Origin: an uncultured Prevotella sp. | GTDB lineage: Bacteria; Bacteroidota; Bacteroidia; Bacteroidales; Bacteroidaceae | Assembly: GCA_900540885.1 (NCBI GenBank) | Contig: UQHJ01000002.1 | Span: forward strand, 1-64,000 | Length of the DNA: 64,000 bases | Direction: 5' to 3' | Shown: positions 41,715 through 50,070 of the stretch, in pieces | Position numbering within the stretch: the stretch's first letter is position 1 | Layout of the letters: each line of letters starts with the position of its first letter | Made by a program: the position numbers and the translations under genes | The notes under the pieces: generated by a model | What the model was told of the DNA's origin: nothing | Seen by the model: only the letters and a program-made list of their open reading frames with translations | Databases searched by the model: none

Positions 41715-42299
41715 ATGATTTACCTATTTTTAGCCGACGGCTTTGAAGATATCGAGGCTATCGGAACTTTAGACATTTTAAGACGTTGTGGTTTGCAGGT
41801 GCAAACGTTAAGTGTGACAGGAAAGCGCGTTGTAACAAGTGCGCGTGGCTTAGTGGTAAAGGCTGATAGTATGTTCAGAAAAAATCATCTTGTGCATTGC
41901 GAGGCTATAATCCTTCCTGGAGGGCTAAAAGGCGCAGAAGCAATGGCCAAGAATGGTGTGTTAAAATCTGCAATCTGTCAACAAGCACAGATTGGAACGT
42001 TGATAGCTGCTATATGTGCTGCTCCAATGGTATTAGGCTCAGCAGGTATTGTTAAAGGTAGACACTTGACAATTTATCCTGGAATGGAAGAGCACGTAGA
42101 AGGATCTATATGTCACAGAGAGGCCTACGTTATTGAACACGAAAACTTTATTACAGCTGCTGGTCCTGCCGCTACACGGCTTTTTGCATGTAGTATAGCT
42201 CGCCGATTAGCCGTCAATCCGAGCATCGTTGACCAAGTAGAAAAAGATATGCTTTTTGAGGGGTACGACAAGTCGCAAGAACAAGTGCTGAAGTTTTAA
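41715..42299 (+). CDS. DJ-1/PfpI family protein
   Basis: This 194-residue DJ-1 subfamily protein has the conserved Glu in ADGFEDIEAIGT (about residue 14) and the reactive cysteine in the nucleophile elbow AAICAAPMVLG (Cys about 101). It also has LPGGLKGAEAM and the C-terminal TAAGPAATRLFA. Bacterial homologues are reported as glyoxalase III or deglycase-like stress proteins, with debate on the physiological reaction. It sits 24 bases before recG; the two may be co-transcribed. Confidence 0.9.
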   Translation: MIYLFLADGFEDIEAIGTLDILRRCGLQVQTLSVTGKRVVTSARGLVVKADSMFRKNHLVHCEAIILPGGLKGAEAMAKNGVLKSAICQQAQIGTLIAAICAAPMVLGSAGIVKGRHLTIYPGMEEHVEGSICHREAYVIEHENFITAAGPAATRLFACSIARRLAVNPSIVDQVEKDMLFEGYDKSQEQVLKF

Positions 42300-42322
42300 T
42301 CTTTTTTAGTTGCAACCTCTGC

Positions 42323-44422
42323 ATGATTAATCCGCTCCAAACTGACATAAAGTACTTAAAAGGCGTTGGCCCTTTAAGAGCAAAAACGTTGGGTGAAGAC
42401 TTATCTGTCTTCACCCTTCGTGACTTGCTATATAATTTCCCTTATAAGTATATTGATCGGAGCGTAATACATAAAATCAAAGATCTTGCTGACGGTATGC
42501 CTTATGTGCAGCTGAAGGGACAAGTTATTGCTAAGAATATTGAAGGCACAGGACGTCGCGAACGTTTGGTCGCTATCTTTGCAGATGGGACTGGCTACGT
42601 AGAGTTGGTGTGGTTTAATAGTATAAAGAGTTTTGAAAAGAAACTGTTTTTTAATCATCCCTACGTATTATTGGGTAAGCCAACAACCTTTAATGGTAGA
42701 ATTAATATCGCTCACCCAGAGTTGGAAGATGCTGATGAGGCTCAAAAGCAATCGCTTACGATGCAACCCCATTATCACACCTCTGAGAGAATGAAACGTC
42801 AGGGCTTCAGTTCGCGCTCTATTGCAGAATTGGTAGAACGTGCTTTCGCTATGTTAAAGGGTCAAAAGGTACCAGAGTCTTTGCCCGACTATTTGATAAA
42901 GCACTATCAGCTCATGGGACTTGACGAGGCGTTGCATATCATTCATTGTCCGCCAAGTTCGACGATTATACCCGAGGCTAGTCGTAGACTAAAGTTTGAA
43001 GAACTCTTTTATCTGCAACTTGACATTCTGCGTTATACACAAAATCGAAAGTTACACTACGATGGCTTTGTTTTTACGCAAGTAGGCGAAATGTTTATGC
43101 GTTTCTATAACGAATGCTTACCTTTTGAACTCACCAATGCGCAAAAGCGAGTCATTCGCGAAATACGTCAAGACGTTCGAACGGGAAGCCAAATGAACCG
43201 CTTGTTGCAAGGAGACGTTGGTAGTGGCAAAACAATGGTAGCTTTGTTATGTAGTTTATTGGCCATTGACAATCATTTTCAAGCTTGCATTATGGCTCCT
43301 ACTGAAATCTTGGCAGAGCAACATTATGAGTCGATATGTGAGTACTTAGGCAAGATGCCCTTAAAGGTTGAACTACTGACGGGTAATGTCAAGGGAAAAC
43401 GTCGTAAAGAGGTATTGCAGGGTGTGGCAGACGGTAGTGTCCATTTACTTGTAGGCACACACGCCCTCATTGAGCCATCGGTTGTATTTCATAATTTAGG
43501 ATTAGTTGTAATTGACGAACAACATCGCTTTGGTGTAAAGCAACGAGCCAAATTGTGGGAAAAGAATGTTCGACCGCCACATATATTGGTAATGACGGCA
43601 ACTCCTATTCCTCGCACTTTAGCCATGACCGTTTATGGCGACTTAGATGTTAGCGTGATAGACGAGTTACCCCCTGGTCGTAAGCCCATACAAACGGTAC
43701 ATTATCGTCAAATGGATCGCGAAAAGTTATATCAAGGCATGCGCTACCAGTTAGAGTTAGGTCGACAAGTGTATGTAGTTTATCCTTTGATAAAGGAAAA
43801 CGAAAGTCTTGACCTTCGCGATCTTCAGACGGGTTATAATCAGTTAGTCGATATATTTAAAGACTATAACGTGGGCATGGTACATGGTAAGATGAAACCA
43901 GTTGAAAAAGAAAAAGCTATGGCAGACTTTAAAGAGCAACGTACACAAATACTCGTTTCGACCACAGTGATTGAAGTAGGTGTAAACGTGCCTAATGCTT
44001 CGGTTATGGTGATTGAAAATGCCGAACGCTTTGGTTTAGCACAGTTACATCAGTTGCGTGGTCGTGTAGGTCGTGGAGCTGAGCAATCCTACTGCGTACT
44101 AATGACGAAAGATCATCTTGCAGAACACTCTCTTCGTCGTATGCAAGTGATGGTTGAAAGCACGGATGGCTTTGTTATAGCTGAGGAAGATATGAAGTTG
44201 AGAGGGCCTGGCGATTTAGAAGGAACAGCGCAAAGTGGTATGCCGTTCGACCTTAAAATTGCCAATATCATTAAAGACCAAGATTTGCTTGAAGTGGCAC
44301 GTGAAGCGGCCTCTAATGTGCTCGAACATGATCCACAACGCAATCTACCTCAGAATGAAATCGTTTGGACGCATCTCGCACAGTTGAAGAAGACGATGAT
44401 CAACTTTTCTGCCATTTCATAA
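42323..44422 (+). CDS. recG: ATP-dependent DNA helicase RecG
   Basis: This 699-residue branch-migration helicase reverses stalled forks. An N-terminal wedge (OB) domain (LRDLLYNFPYKYIDRS, then VQLKGQVIAKNIEGTGRRER) is followed by superfamily 2 helicase motifs: Walker A LLQGDVGSGKTMVALL, DEQH box VVIDEQHRFGVKQR, TATPIPRTLAMT, and motif VI QLHQLRGRVGRG. The TRG region near the C-terminus is present (FGLAQLHQLRGRVGR, GPGDLEGTAQSGMPF). Length equals E. coli RecG (693). No defects are seen. Confidence 0.97.
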   Translation: MINPLQTDIKYLKGVGPLRAKTLGEDLSVFTLRDLLYNFPYKYIDRSVIHKIKDLADGMPYVQLKGQVIAKNIEGTGRRERLVAIFADGTGYVELVWFNSIKSFEKKLFFNHPYVLLGKPTTFNGRINIAHPELEDADEAQKQSLTMQPHYHTSERMKRQGFSSRSIAELVERAFAMLKGQKVPESLPDYLIKHYQLMGLDEALHIIHCPPSSTIIPEASRRLKFEELFYLQLDILRYTQNRKLHYDGFVFTQVGEMFMRFYNECLPFELTNAQKRVIREIRQDVRTGSQMNRLLQGDVGSGKTMVALLCSLLAIDNHFQACIMAPTEILAEQHYESICEYLGKMPLKVELLTGNVKGKRRKEVLQGVADGSVHLLVGTHALIEPSVVFHNLGLVVIDEQHRFGVKQRAKLWEKNVRPPHILVMTATPIPRTLAMTVYGDLDVSVIDELPPGRKPIQTVHYRQMDREKLYQGMRYQLELGRQVYVVYPLIKENESLDLRDLQTGYNQLVDIFKDYNVGMVHGKMKPVEKEKAMADFKEQRTQILVSTTVIEVGVNVPNASVMVIENAERFGLAQLHQLRGRVGRGAEQSYCVLMTKDHLAEHSLRRMQVMVESTDGFVIAEEDMKLRGPGDLEGTAQSGMPFDLKIANIIKDQDLLEVAREAASNVLEHDPQRNLPQNEIVWTHLAQLKKTMINFSAIS

Positions 44423-44480
44423 TAGCATTCCCATTTTGAGTCACAAAGATGAAATAGAATTGTAATAAATTACGAAGACG

Positions 44481-45473
44481 ATGCAAAATGTTGTAAAGCA
44501 GTTCCTAATGGGGGTAAAGCAATTCCTTAAGTCGTGGACACTCCCAGTGGCCATTTGTTGGGGAGCTATCGCTTATTTTTTTTATACAAGTTGCAGTATA
44601 TTTGATTTCACAAGGCCTTTTGTCCCAAAAGTAGTGGCAGTGGTGCAGCCCGTTCTTATTTTTTCAATGCTATTTCTCTCGTTTTGTAAGATAGATGCAC
44701 GTGTTTTGCGTCCATACAAGTCTCATGCTTGGCTTCTAACAATACAATGTGGCAGTTTTGCTGCGATGTGTTTGTTATTACATTTTCTACCCATTTTTAG
44801 GGGAAGCGTCTTAGTGGAGGCTGCTCTATTGTGTATGATATGCCCGACGGCAACATCTGCCTCTGTCGTTACGCAAAAGTTAGGTGGCGACGTAGCTGAC
44901 ATTACTATGTACACGCTCTTAATCAATGTTGCTGTAGCATTTATAGTACCTAGTATGATACCTTTAATAGAACCGCAAAGTAACATCTCATTTGCGACAG
45001 CTTTGTTCCGCATTCTTTCGAGAGTGTTCCCCTTGTTGATATTCCCTTTGATAGCGGCACAATTTGTGCGTTCTTTCCTGCCAAAATTACATCATTACTT
45101 ACTTTCCTTCCACGATTTAGCTTTTTATCTTTGGGCTATAGCACTCAGCATAGCAATATCTGTTACTTGTCGAAGTATTGTACATACCAATCACGCGTTA
45201 GTAGAATTAATAGGTATAGCTGTTGTGTCATTGCTTTGTTGCATTATTCAGTTTAGCCTTGGCCGCATGATTGGTAAACATTATCATCGTCCCATTAGTA
45301 CTTGTCAAGCCTTAGGACAAAAGAATACTGTTTTTGCTATATGGATGGGCTATACTTTTTTAAATCCCGTAACCTCCATTGCTGGCGGCTTCTACAGCAT
45401 TTGGCACAACCTTTATAACACCTATCAGTTGCGTAAAAGTGCAAAAGCACAAACATCTCTTACAACGAAATAA
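44481..45473 (+). CDS. Bile acid:sodium symporter-like (SBF/BASS) transporter
   Basis: This 330-residue inner membrane protein has nine or ten hydrophobic segments. The MCLLLHFLPIFRGSVLVEAA region, MICPTATSASVVTQKLGGD and the LGQKNTVFAIWMGYTFLNPV segment are reminiscent of the SBF family (PF01758), including its conserved Pro/Thr-Ala-Thr stretch in helix 4 and QN motif. The substrate in Bacteroidota is unknown and need not be a bile acid. Two in-frame ATGs (codons 1 and 10) are possible starts. A strong bidirectional terminator follows. Confidence 0.75.
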   Translation: MQNVVKQFLMGVKQFLKSWTLPVAICWGAIAYFFYTSCSIFDFTRPFVPKVVAVVQPVLIFSMLFLSFCKIDARVLRPYKSHAWLLTIQCGSFAAMCLLLHFLPIFRGSVLVEAALLCMICPTATSASVVTQKLGGDVADITMYTLLINVAVAFIVPSMIPLIEPQSNISFATALFRILSRVFPLLIFPLIAAQFVRSFLPKLHHYLLSFHDLAFYLWAIALSIAISVTCRSIVHTNHALVELIGIAVVSLLCCIIQFSLGRMIGKHYHRPISTCQALGQKNTVFAIWMGYTFLNPVTSIAGGFYSIWHNLYNTYQLRKSAKAQTSLTTK

Positions 45474-45477
45474 AAAC

Positions 45478-45519
45478 AATAAGAGCATTGATAATACTTA
45501 CATTATCAATGCTCTTATT
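45478..45519. terminator. Bidirectional terminator between SBF-like and acyltransferase genes
   Basis: AATAAGAGCATTGATAAT (45478-45495) is the exact complement of 45502-45519, an 18-bp stem with a 6-base loop. There is a T-run on both strands, and it sits between convergent genes four bases from one stop and four from the other. Confidence 0.9.
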
Positions 45520-45522
45520 TTT

Positions 45523-46080
45523 CTAATTGTATGTTTCCACCGCAAACTTTTCGGGGTGTTTGCCTTGATAGTTACTATAATAATTCATGATTGTGCACAT
45601 GTCGGCTTCAACGTCTCCAGAAGGTACAAGCGTTTTCTTACAAACAATTCGTTTGTTTGGATAATCAATAGCGTAGAGCAGAATAGGAAGGTTTGCTTTT
45701 AAAGCAATAAAGTAAAATCCGCGTTTCCACTGTCGAGCTAACGAACGAGTCCCTTCAGGCGTTACTGCTAAAGAAAATCTTTTTGCTTTTATTGCTTTTT
45801 CAGCCATTTGGTCTGTTAGGCTTGTATGGCGACTACGTTCAACAGGTATGCCACCGATGCGGCGAAATAAAGCGCCCAAAGGCCAAAAGAACCACTCCTT
45901 CTTCATTAGAAAGTTAGATGTTAAGCCTATTGAGCCATAGTATAGTTCTCCAATCACAAAGTCCCAATTACTTGTGTGGGGAGCTACACAGATGATGCAC
46001 TTATCAGGTGTAGACTCTGTTACTTCCACCTGCCATCCCATCCATTTATATAATATAGTCTTACAGAGTTTCTTAAACAT
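45523..46080 (-). CDS. PlsC-like acyltransferase
   Basis: This 185-residue membrane-associated acyltransferase has motif I APHTSNWDFVIG (HX4D), motif II/III around IGGIPVERSRHTSLTDQ and VTPEGTRSLARQWKRGFYFI. It is shorter than E. coli PlsC (245) and belongs to the small Bacteroidota group annotated as 1-acyl-sn-glycerol-3-phosphate acyltransferase. The acyl acceptor is not certain; lyso-lipids, ornithine lipids or glycerol phosphate derivatives are possible. An inverted repeat (46125-46195) separates it from the upstream gene. Confidence 0.85.
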   Translation of the reverse strand: MFKKLCKTILYKWMGWQVEVTESTPDKCIICVAPHTSNWDFVIGELYYGSIGLTSNFLMKKEWFFWPLGALFRRIGGIPVERSRHTSLTDQMAEKAIKAKRFSLAVTPEGTRSLARQWKRGFYFIALKANLPILLYAIDYPNKRIVCKKTLVPSGDVEADMCTIMNYYSNYQGKHPEKFAVETYN

Positions 46081-46124
46081 TCTTATCAGTGTGTAGGTCT
46101 TGCGAATTTATTATCAAAAACAAT

Positions 46125-46195
46125 GTATGCGAATAAATAAAGAAAACTACTCATAATGAAAAGGGTAGTGGATATCTTTTTATTTATTCGCATAC
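46125..46195. terminator. 17-bp-stem hairpin downstream of the small conserved gene
   Basis: GTATGCGAATAAATAAA (46125-46141) is perfectly complementary to 46179-46195, with an inner dyad ACTAC and GTAGT. It is A/T-rich and lies 33 bases past the stop at 46228, so it probably terminates the oxidoreductase operon. Confidence 0.65.
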
Positions 46196-46227
46196 ATAAG
46201 TTAGTAGAGTATGTAGGCAGAATGCAA

Positions 46228-46491
46228 CTAAGCCTTAATAATACGTTCGTTCAAGTCATTTACCTTTTCGGTAAATTCTTTCTTCAACTGTGCGTAAAAT
46301 GCGTGTTCGCTGCCTTTCTCCGTGTGGCTAATGCGAGCAACAAAGTCGCCATGAAGAGCAATAATCTCCTTCATAAGGCTATCAAGCGTTGCTTGGTCAG
46401 CCTGTTGACACATACTAAGAGCTACGCAGTCAGCGAAGAGATCACCTGTAATCATCTTGATGCTCTTCTTGAGTTGTTTACGGTTTGCCAT
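46228..46491 (-). CDS. Conserved hypothetical protein, 87 residues
   Basis: This small soluble helical protein begins MANRKQLKKSIKMITGDLFA and continues with DCVALSMCQQADQATLDSL. I recognise the general pattern of a conserved Bacteroidales family without a named function. The frame stays open further upstream to 46602, overlapping the KorC gene, but the conserved N-terminus starts at 46491 and a -7 box (TAAATTTG, minus strand 46504-46497) lies five bases ahead of that ATG, implying near-leaderless transcription. It follows the oxidoreductase operon on the same strand. Confidence 0.7.
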   Translation of the reverse strand: MANRKQLKKSIKMITGDLFADCVALSMCQQADQATLDSLMKEIIALHGDFVARISHTEKGSEHAFYAQLKKEFTEKVNDLNERIIKA

Positions 46492-46564
46492 AATTGCAAA
46501 TTTATAAAGTGAATGAGGTGGGACGTACTTCTGATTTATAATATATCGCTCCCACTGAACTTTT

Positions 46565-47104
46565 TTATTTTGTAATAATATCCATGCCCTTGAGTATTGC
46601 AAGCTCGTTTACGGGCAACAAGTTATGGTGGCGTTCGGGCAGTGTCTTACGTAAGGCTTTCATCACGCTTTCGGTTGAAACAATGGGGTGAACCTTTAAA
46701 AAACCACCCAATACAAACATGTTAAAACACTTCATCATCGACATATCTGCAGCAGTTTCCATTGCAGCGATGTGCCATGAGGTGATGTCTGTGCGCGAAG
46801 GTTTGTCGATAATGCCAAAGCTATCGTAGATGAGAGTTCCTCCTGCCTTTACCTTGGGTTGAAACTTGTCGAGCGAAGGCTGGTTGAGCAGAATAGCCGT
46901 GTCGTAACTACTCAGAATAGGTGATGAGATAGGTTCGTCGCTTATTATCACTGTTACGTTAGCAGTTCCGCCGCGTTGTTCTGGTCCATAGGCAGGCATC
47001 CATGTAACTTCCTTGCCCTCCATTAATGCGGCATAGGCCAAAATCTTACCCATCGACAATACACCTTGTCCTCCGAAACCCGATATAATGATTTCTTGTT
47101 TCAT
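46565..47104 (-). CDS. korC: 2-oxoacid:ferredoxin oxidoreductase, gamma subunit
   Basis: This 179-residue subunit has the glycine-rich IIISGFGGQGVLSMGKIL start and MPAYGPEQRGGTANVTVIIS. It forms an oxidoreductase with the upstream alpha and beta subunits that oxidatively decarboxylates a 2-oxoacid (2-oxoglutarate or a branched-chain oxoacid) to an acyl-CoA while reducing ferredoxin. It lies 13 bases after korB. The substrate cannot be fixed from sequence, so both Kor and Vor annotations are possible. It gives reductive TCA or anaerobic amino acid catabolism capacity, consistent with an anaerobe. Confidence 0.9.
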   Translation of the reverse strand: MKQEIIISGFGGQGVLSMGKILAYAALMEGKEVTWMPAYGPEQRGGTANVTVIISDEPISSPILSSYDTAILLNQPSLDKFQPKVKAGGTLIYDSFGIIDKPSRTDITSWHIAAMETAADMSMMKCFNMFVLGGFLKVHPIVSTESVMKALRKTLPERHHNLLPVNELAILKGMDIITK

Positions 47105-47117
47105 GTGTACTTTACGC

Positions 47118-47879
47118 TTATTTATCTTTCAAATCGCCAATATGGTAAAAGTCGAACATGTGTTCTTCCATCCATTCATTGGCCTTTATGGGTGACAATT
47201 TCCAACCAGACGAGCAAGTTGAAACGATTTCGATTAGGTTTGAACCCTTACCTTGCATAGAGTTCTCAAAAGCATGGCGAATAGCCTTCTTAGCTTTTCG
47301 AATGGCTGCAACGCTATGTACACTTTGTCGTGTTACGTAAGCTGTACCTTCGAGTTTTGCTGCAAGGTCGGTGATGTTGAGAGGGTAACCATGAAGTTTA
47401 GGGTCACGTCCGTAAGGACAAGTCACCGTTTTCATTCCCACCAATGTTGTAGGAGCCATCTGGCCACCTGTCATGCCATAAATAGCGTTGTTGATAAATA
47501 TCATTGTAATATTCTCGCCACGATTTAGTGCATGAATGGTTTCAGCCGTACCAATACAAGCCAAGTCGCCGTCGCCTTGATAGGTGAAAACTAATCGGTC
47601 GGGCCACAAGCGCTTACAAGCCGTAGCCAATGCAGGAGCGCGTCCATGGGCTGCCTCTTGCCAGTCAATGTCAATGTAACGATAGGCAAACACAGCACAA
47701 CCTACAGGACTAATACCAATGGTCTTTTCTTCCAATCCCATTTCGGCTATGACTTCAGCTACCAGCTTGTGTACAACACCATGCGAACAACCCGGACAAT
47801 AGTGCATGTCGGTATCGTTCATGAGTTCTGGCTTCTTATATACCAGATTTTCTGGCTTAATTATATCTTCTCTTGTCAT
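47118..47879 (-). CDS. korB: 2-oxoacid:ferredoxin oxidoreductase, beta (TPP) subunit
   Basis: This 253-residue thiamine-diphosphate subunit has the iron-sulfur or TPP-adjacent motif HYCPGCSHGVVHKLVAEVIA. The TPP-binding GDGD motif is YQGDGDLACIGTAETIHAL followed by NNAIYGMTGGQMAPTT. The C-terminal half has LIEIVSTCSSGWKLSPI. The length and motif order match KorB/VorA of anaerobic bacteria. It is encoded between a small membrane protein gene and korC, in operon with the ferredoxin and alpha subunit. Confidence 0.92.
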   Translation of the reverse strand: MTREDIIKPENLVYKKPELMNDTDMHYCPGCSHGVVHKLVAEVIAEMGLEEKTIGISPVGCAVFAYRYIDIDWQEAAHGRAPALATACKRLWPDRLVFTYQGDGDLACIGTAETIHALNRGENITMIFINNAIYGMTGGQMAPTTLVGMKTVTCPYGRDPKLHGYPLNITDLAAKLEGTAYVTRQSVHSVAAIRKAKKAIRHAFENSMQGKGSNLIEIVSTCSSGWKLSPIKANEWMEEHMFDFYHIGDLKDK

Positions 47880-47899
47880 GAAAGTCTGACTAAAAAAGT

Positions 47900-48166
47900 T
47901 TATTTCTTAATTCCAGGCATGCGTAGCATTACCTCTACCATTTTAATGATAACAGCAAAAAGTCCTACGCTATACCACACCATAACATGTTCTTTAGCCA
48001 CAATAATACCAATCATAGCTACCAATGCAACGATGATAAATAAGGCATTTAGAATGTTACGTATAAACAAGTTACGAGTCATACGTCGTCTTTTTGGCTC
48101 TTTGCGTTCAGGATGCTTTAAGCGTTCTAGCCAATCGCTCGTGTTATTAGTCGAAGAGTTTATCAT
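47900..48166 (-). CDS. Small membrane protein embedded in the oxidoreductase operon
   Basis: This 88-residue protein has a basic N-terminal third (WLERLKHPERKEPKRRRMTR) and two transmembrane helices (IRNILNALFIIVALVAMIGI and MVWYSVGLFAVIIKMVEVML). It lies between korA and korB with gaps of 49 and 20 bases. ATG 48166 is preferred; a longer frame starting at 48244 would overlap korA by 29 bases. The position inside the operon suggests a role in tethering or assembly of the enzyme at the membrane, but that is inference and no domain is recognisable. Confidence 0.75.
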   Translation of the reverse strand: MINSSTNNTSDWLERLKHPERKEPKRRRMTRNLFIRNILNALFIIVALVAMIGIIVAKEHVMVWYSVGLFAVIIKMVEVMLRMPGIKK

Positions 48167-48215
48167 TATGTGGTTCGCATGTGTTACGAATGTAGTGGAA
48201 TTAGTTTGTAATATC

Positions 48216-49304
48216 TTATTTTTGAAGCTTTTTGAGCGCTTCAATGATTTCGTCAGGGTTAGGAACGATACCGCCTAATCGACCGTAGTGCTCAACGGGC
48301 ACTTTTCCTTCAACGGCCAATTTTACGTCAAATATCATTTGGCCCGCGTTGATTTCAACTACCAAGAAACCTTTTACGCGTTGGGCTATTTCGTGTAATT
48401 GTTGTTCAGGGAAGGGCCATAAGGTGATGGGGCGGAAGATACCTACTTTCAGCCCTTGCTTACGGGCTGTTTCCATTGCTTTTTGTGAGATGCGAGCGGC
48501 CGATCCAAAGGCTACGATTACATATTCAGCATCGTCAAGTTGTTGCGTTTCGTAACGCACCTCATTTTCTTTTATTTGACGATACTTCTCTTGCAAATGA
48601 AGATTTTTTATCTCCATTTTAGTTGGTTCGAGTTCAAGAGATGTAATTACTTGTGGCCCACGTTTCTTTAGCCCATGCCCATTTGCAGCCCAAGGGCACT
48701 CTTCTGCGATTTCTTCTTCCGTGCGACGAGGTTTGAAAGGGGGTAACACCACTTTCTCCATCATCTGACCGATTACACCGTCAGATAGTATCATTGCAGG
48801 ATTGCGATATTTAAACGCAAGTGTAAAAGCCAAGTCAACGAAGTCAGCCATTTCCTGTACAGAAGCAGGAGCCAAAACAATTACGTTATAGTCACCATTG
48901 CCTCCACCGCGTGTAGCTTGGTTATAATCACTTTGTGAGGGCTGAATAGTACCTAAGCCAGGGCCACCTCGTTGTACGTTAACAATGAGACCAGGTATTT
49001 CCGCGCCAGCCATATAGCTAATGCCCTCTTGCATCAAGGCTACACCCGGCGACGACGATGACGTCATAACACGTTTACCTGTTCCACCGCCTCCGTAAAG
49101 CATATTAATAGAGGCGACTTCGCTTTCTGCTTGTAATACAACCATACCAGTTGTTTCCCAAGGCTTGAGTTCAGCTAAAGTCTCAAGCACTTCGCTTTGA
49201 GGGGTGATAGGGTAGCCAAAGTAGCCGTCACAGCCACATCGAATGGCTGCACGAGCTATTGCTTCATTTCCTTTCAGAAGCAGAACTTCATTATCTTCTT
49301 TCAT
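48216..49304 (-). CDS. korA: 2-oxoacid:ferredoxin oxidoreductase, alpha subunit
   Basis: This 362-residue subunit begins KEDNEVLLLKGNEAIARAAI and carries GCDGYFGYPITPQSEVLETL, GGGGTGKRVMTSSSSPGVAL and RGGPGLGTIQPSQSDYNQAT. These are hallmarks of the POR_N domain, followed by a PFOR II-like C-terminal domain (VGIFRPITLWPFPEQQL). I chose ATG 49304 because the frame's earlier 19 codons are not conserved. It is 105 bases downstream of the ferredoxin gene and 49 bases upstream of the small membrane protein gene. Confidence 0.92.
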   Translation of the reverse strand: MKEDNEVLLLKGNEAIARAAIRCGCDGYFGYPITPQSEVLETLAELKPWETTGMVVLQAESEVASINMLYGGGGTGKRVMTSSSSPGVALMQEGISYMAGAEIPGLIVNVQRGGPGLGTIQPSQSDYNQATRGGGNGDYNVIVLAPASVQEMADFVDLAFTLAFKYRNPAMILSDGVIGQMMEKVVLPPFKPRRTEEEIAEECPWAANGHGLKKRGPQVITSLELEPTKMEIKNLHLQEKYRQIKENEVRYETQQLDDAEYVIVAFGSAARISQKAMETARKQGLKVGIFRPITLWPFPEQQLHEIAQRVKGFLVVEINAGQMIFDVKLAVEGKVPVEHYGRLGGIVPNPDEIIEALKKLQK

Positions 49305-49409
49305 AGAAGTCAATTTGTATCTCAATACCACACTGCCCTTTAATAGAGTATGGCAATCCATATTCCATGTCTGTAAAGAATAGTTGGGGAGTGAAGTGTA
49401 TTTTTTTTA

Positions 49410-49634
49410 TTACTCTTTGGTTCGATAAACGCTAATGCACGCGTCTGGGCATACAATAGCACATGAGGCACAACCGATGCAAGTGTCAGCGATTTCTTCG
49501 CAGAAAGCATAACCCTTGTGGTTTACCTCTTTAGTTGATAATGCAAGCGTTTTTGTCGGACATGCCACAACGCATAGTCCACACCCTTTGCACCGATTCT
49601 TATCGATAACAAGAACTCCTTTTATTTTACTCAT
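49410..49634 (-). CDS. korD: 4Fe-4S ferredoxin (oxidoreductase delta subunit)
   Basis: This 74-residue ferredoxin has two CX2CX2CX3CP clusters: CKGCGLCVVACPTKTLAL and CIGCASCAIVCPDACISV. It probably passes electrons from the alpha and beta subunits. Start ATG 49634 (MSKIKGVLVIDKNRCKGCG) is preferred over the longer frame to 49667. It is the second gene of the operon after the TPR protein. Confidence 0.93.
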   Translation of the reverse strand: MSKIKGVLVIDKNRCKGCGLCVVACPTKTLALSTKEVNHKGYAFCEEIADTCIGCASCAIVCPDACISVYRTKE

Positions 49635-49682
49635 AATATGTATATTATATTCAGTAGCGTGCAACACAATGAAGTGTTTAGG

Positions 49683-49967
49683 TTACTGATTAAACATATC
49701 TTTGTTATAAAATGCCATAATGTCGTTGAGCATCAGTCGACATTGCCGAGCTGGCCCGTCAGGGTCTAAATCTTCCGCTTTTAAGAAGTTGCTAATCGCG
49801 TTGCCCCAATCAGACTTTTTCATAAAAAGCTTTCCTTGCAGGTAGTAAAGCATGGCAGAGGGAGTATCCGATTTCTGCTTTTCTTCGTCAATTATTCTCT
49901 GTGCCTGCTCAAGTTCGTTAGCTTCTAAATAGGCTTTAATGTCTTGAAAGCCATTCGTTTTAGTCAT
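49683..49967 (-). CDS. TPR-like protein, first gene of the oxidoreductase operon
   Basis: This 94-residue helical protein has one clear tetratricopeptide-type repeat (AMLYYLQGKLFMKKSDWGNA then ISNFLKAEDLDPDG). The N-terminal half has another likely helix pair (FQDIKAYLEANELEQAQRII). The frame allows a start at 49979; ATG 49967 leaves about 19 bases after the predicted start of transcription. It may be an assembly factor for the iron-sulfur enzyme (inference) and has no assigned function in the literature that I know of. Confidence 0.75.
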   Translation of the reverse strand: MTKTNGFQDIKAYLEANELEQAQRIIDEEKQKSDTPSAMLYYLQGKLFMKKSDWGNAISNFLKAEDLDPDGPARQCRLMLNDIMAFYNKDMFNQ

Positions 49968-49989
49968 ATTTATAGGCATTTTTGTAAAG

Positions 49990-49997
49990 CAAAGTTA
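49990..49997 (-). promoter_or_regulatory. -7 box of the oxidoreductase operon
   Basis: TAACTTTG on the minus strand, 23 bases upstream of ATG 49967, fits TAnnTTTG. It supports co-transcription of the TPR protein, ferredoxin, alpha, membrane, beta and gamma genes. Confidence 0.6.
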
Positions 49998-50070
49998 CTT
50001 ATTTTTCGTATAAATTCGTCTATTCTTCCGATTATTTTAGCGAAACTTAACTACGACAGCCGTACTTTTC

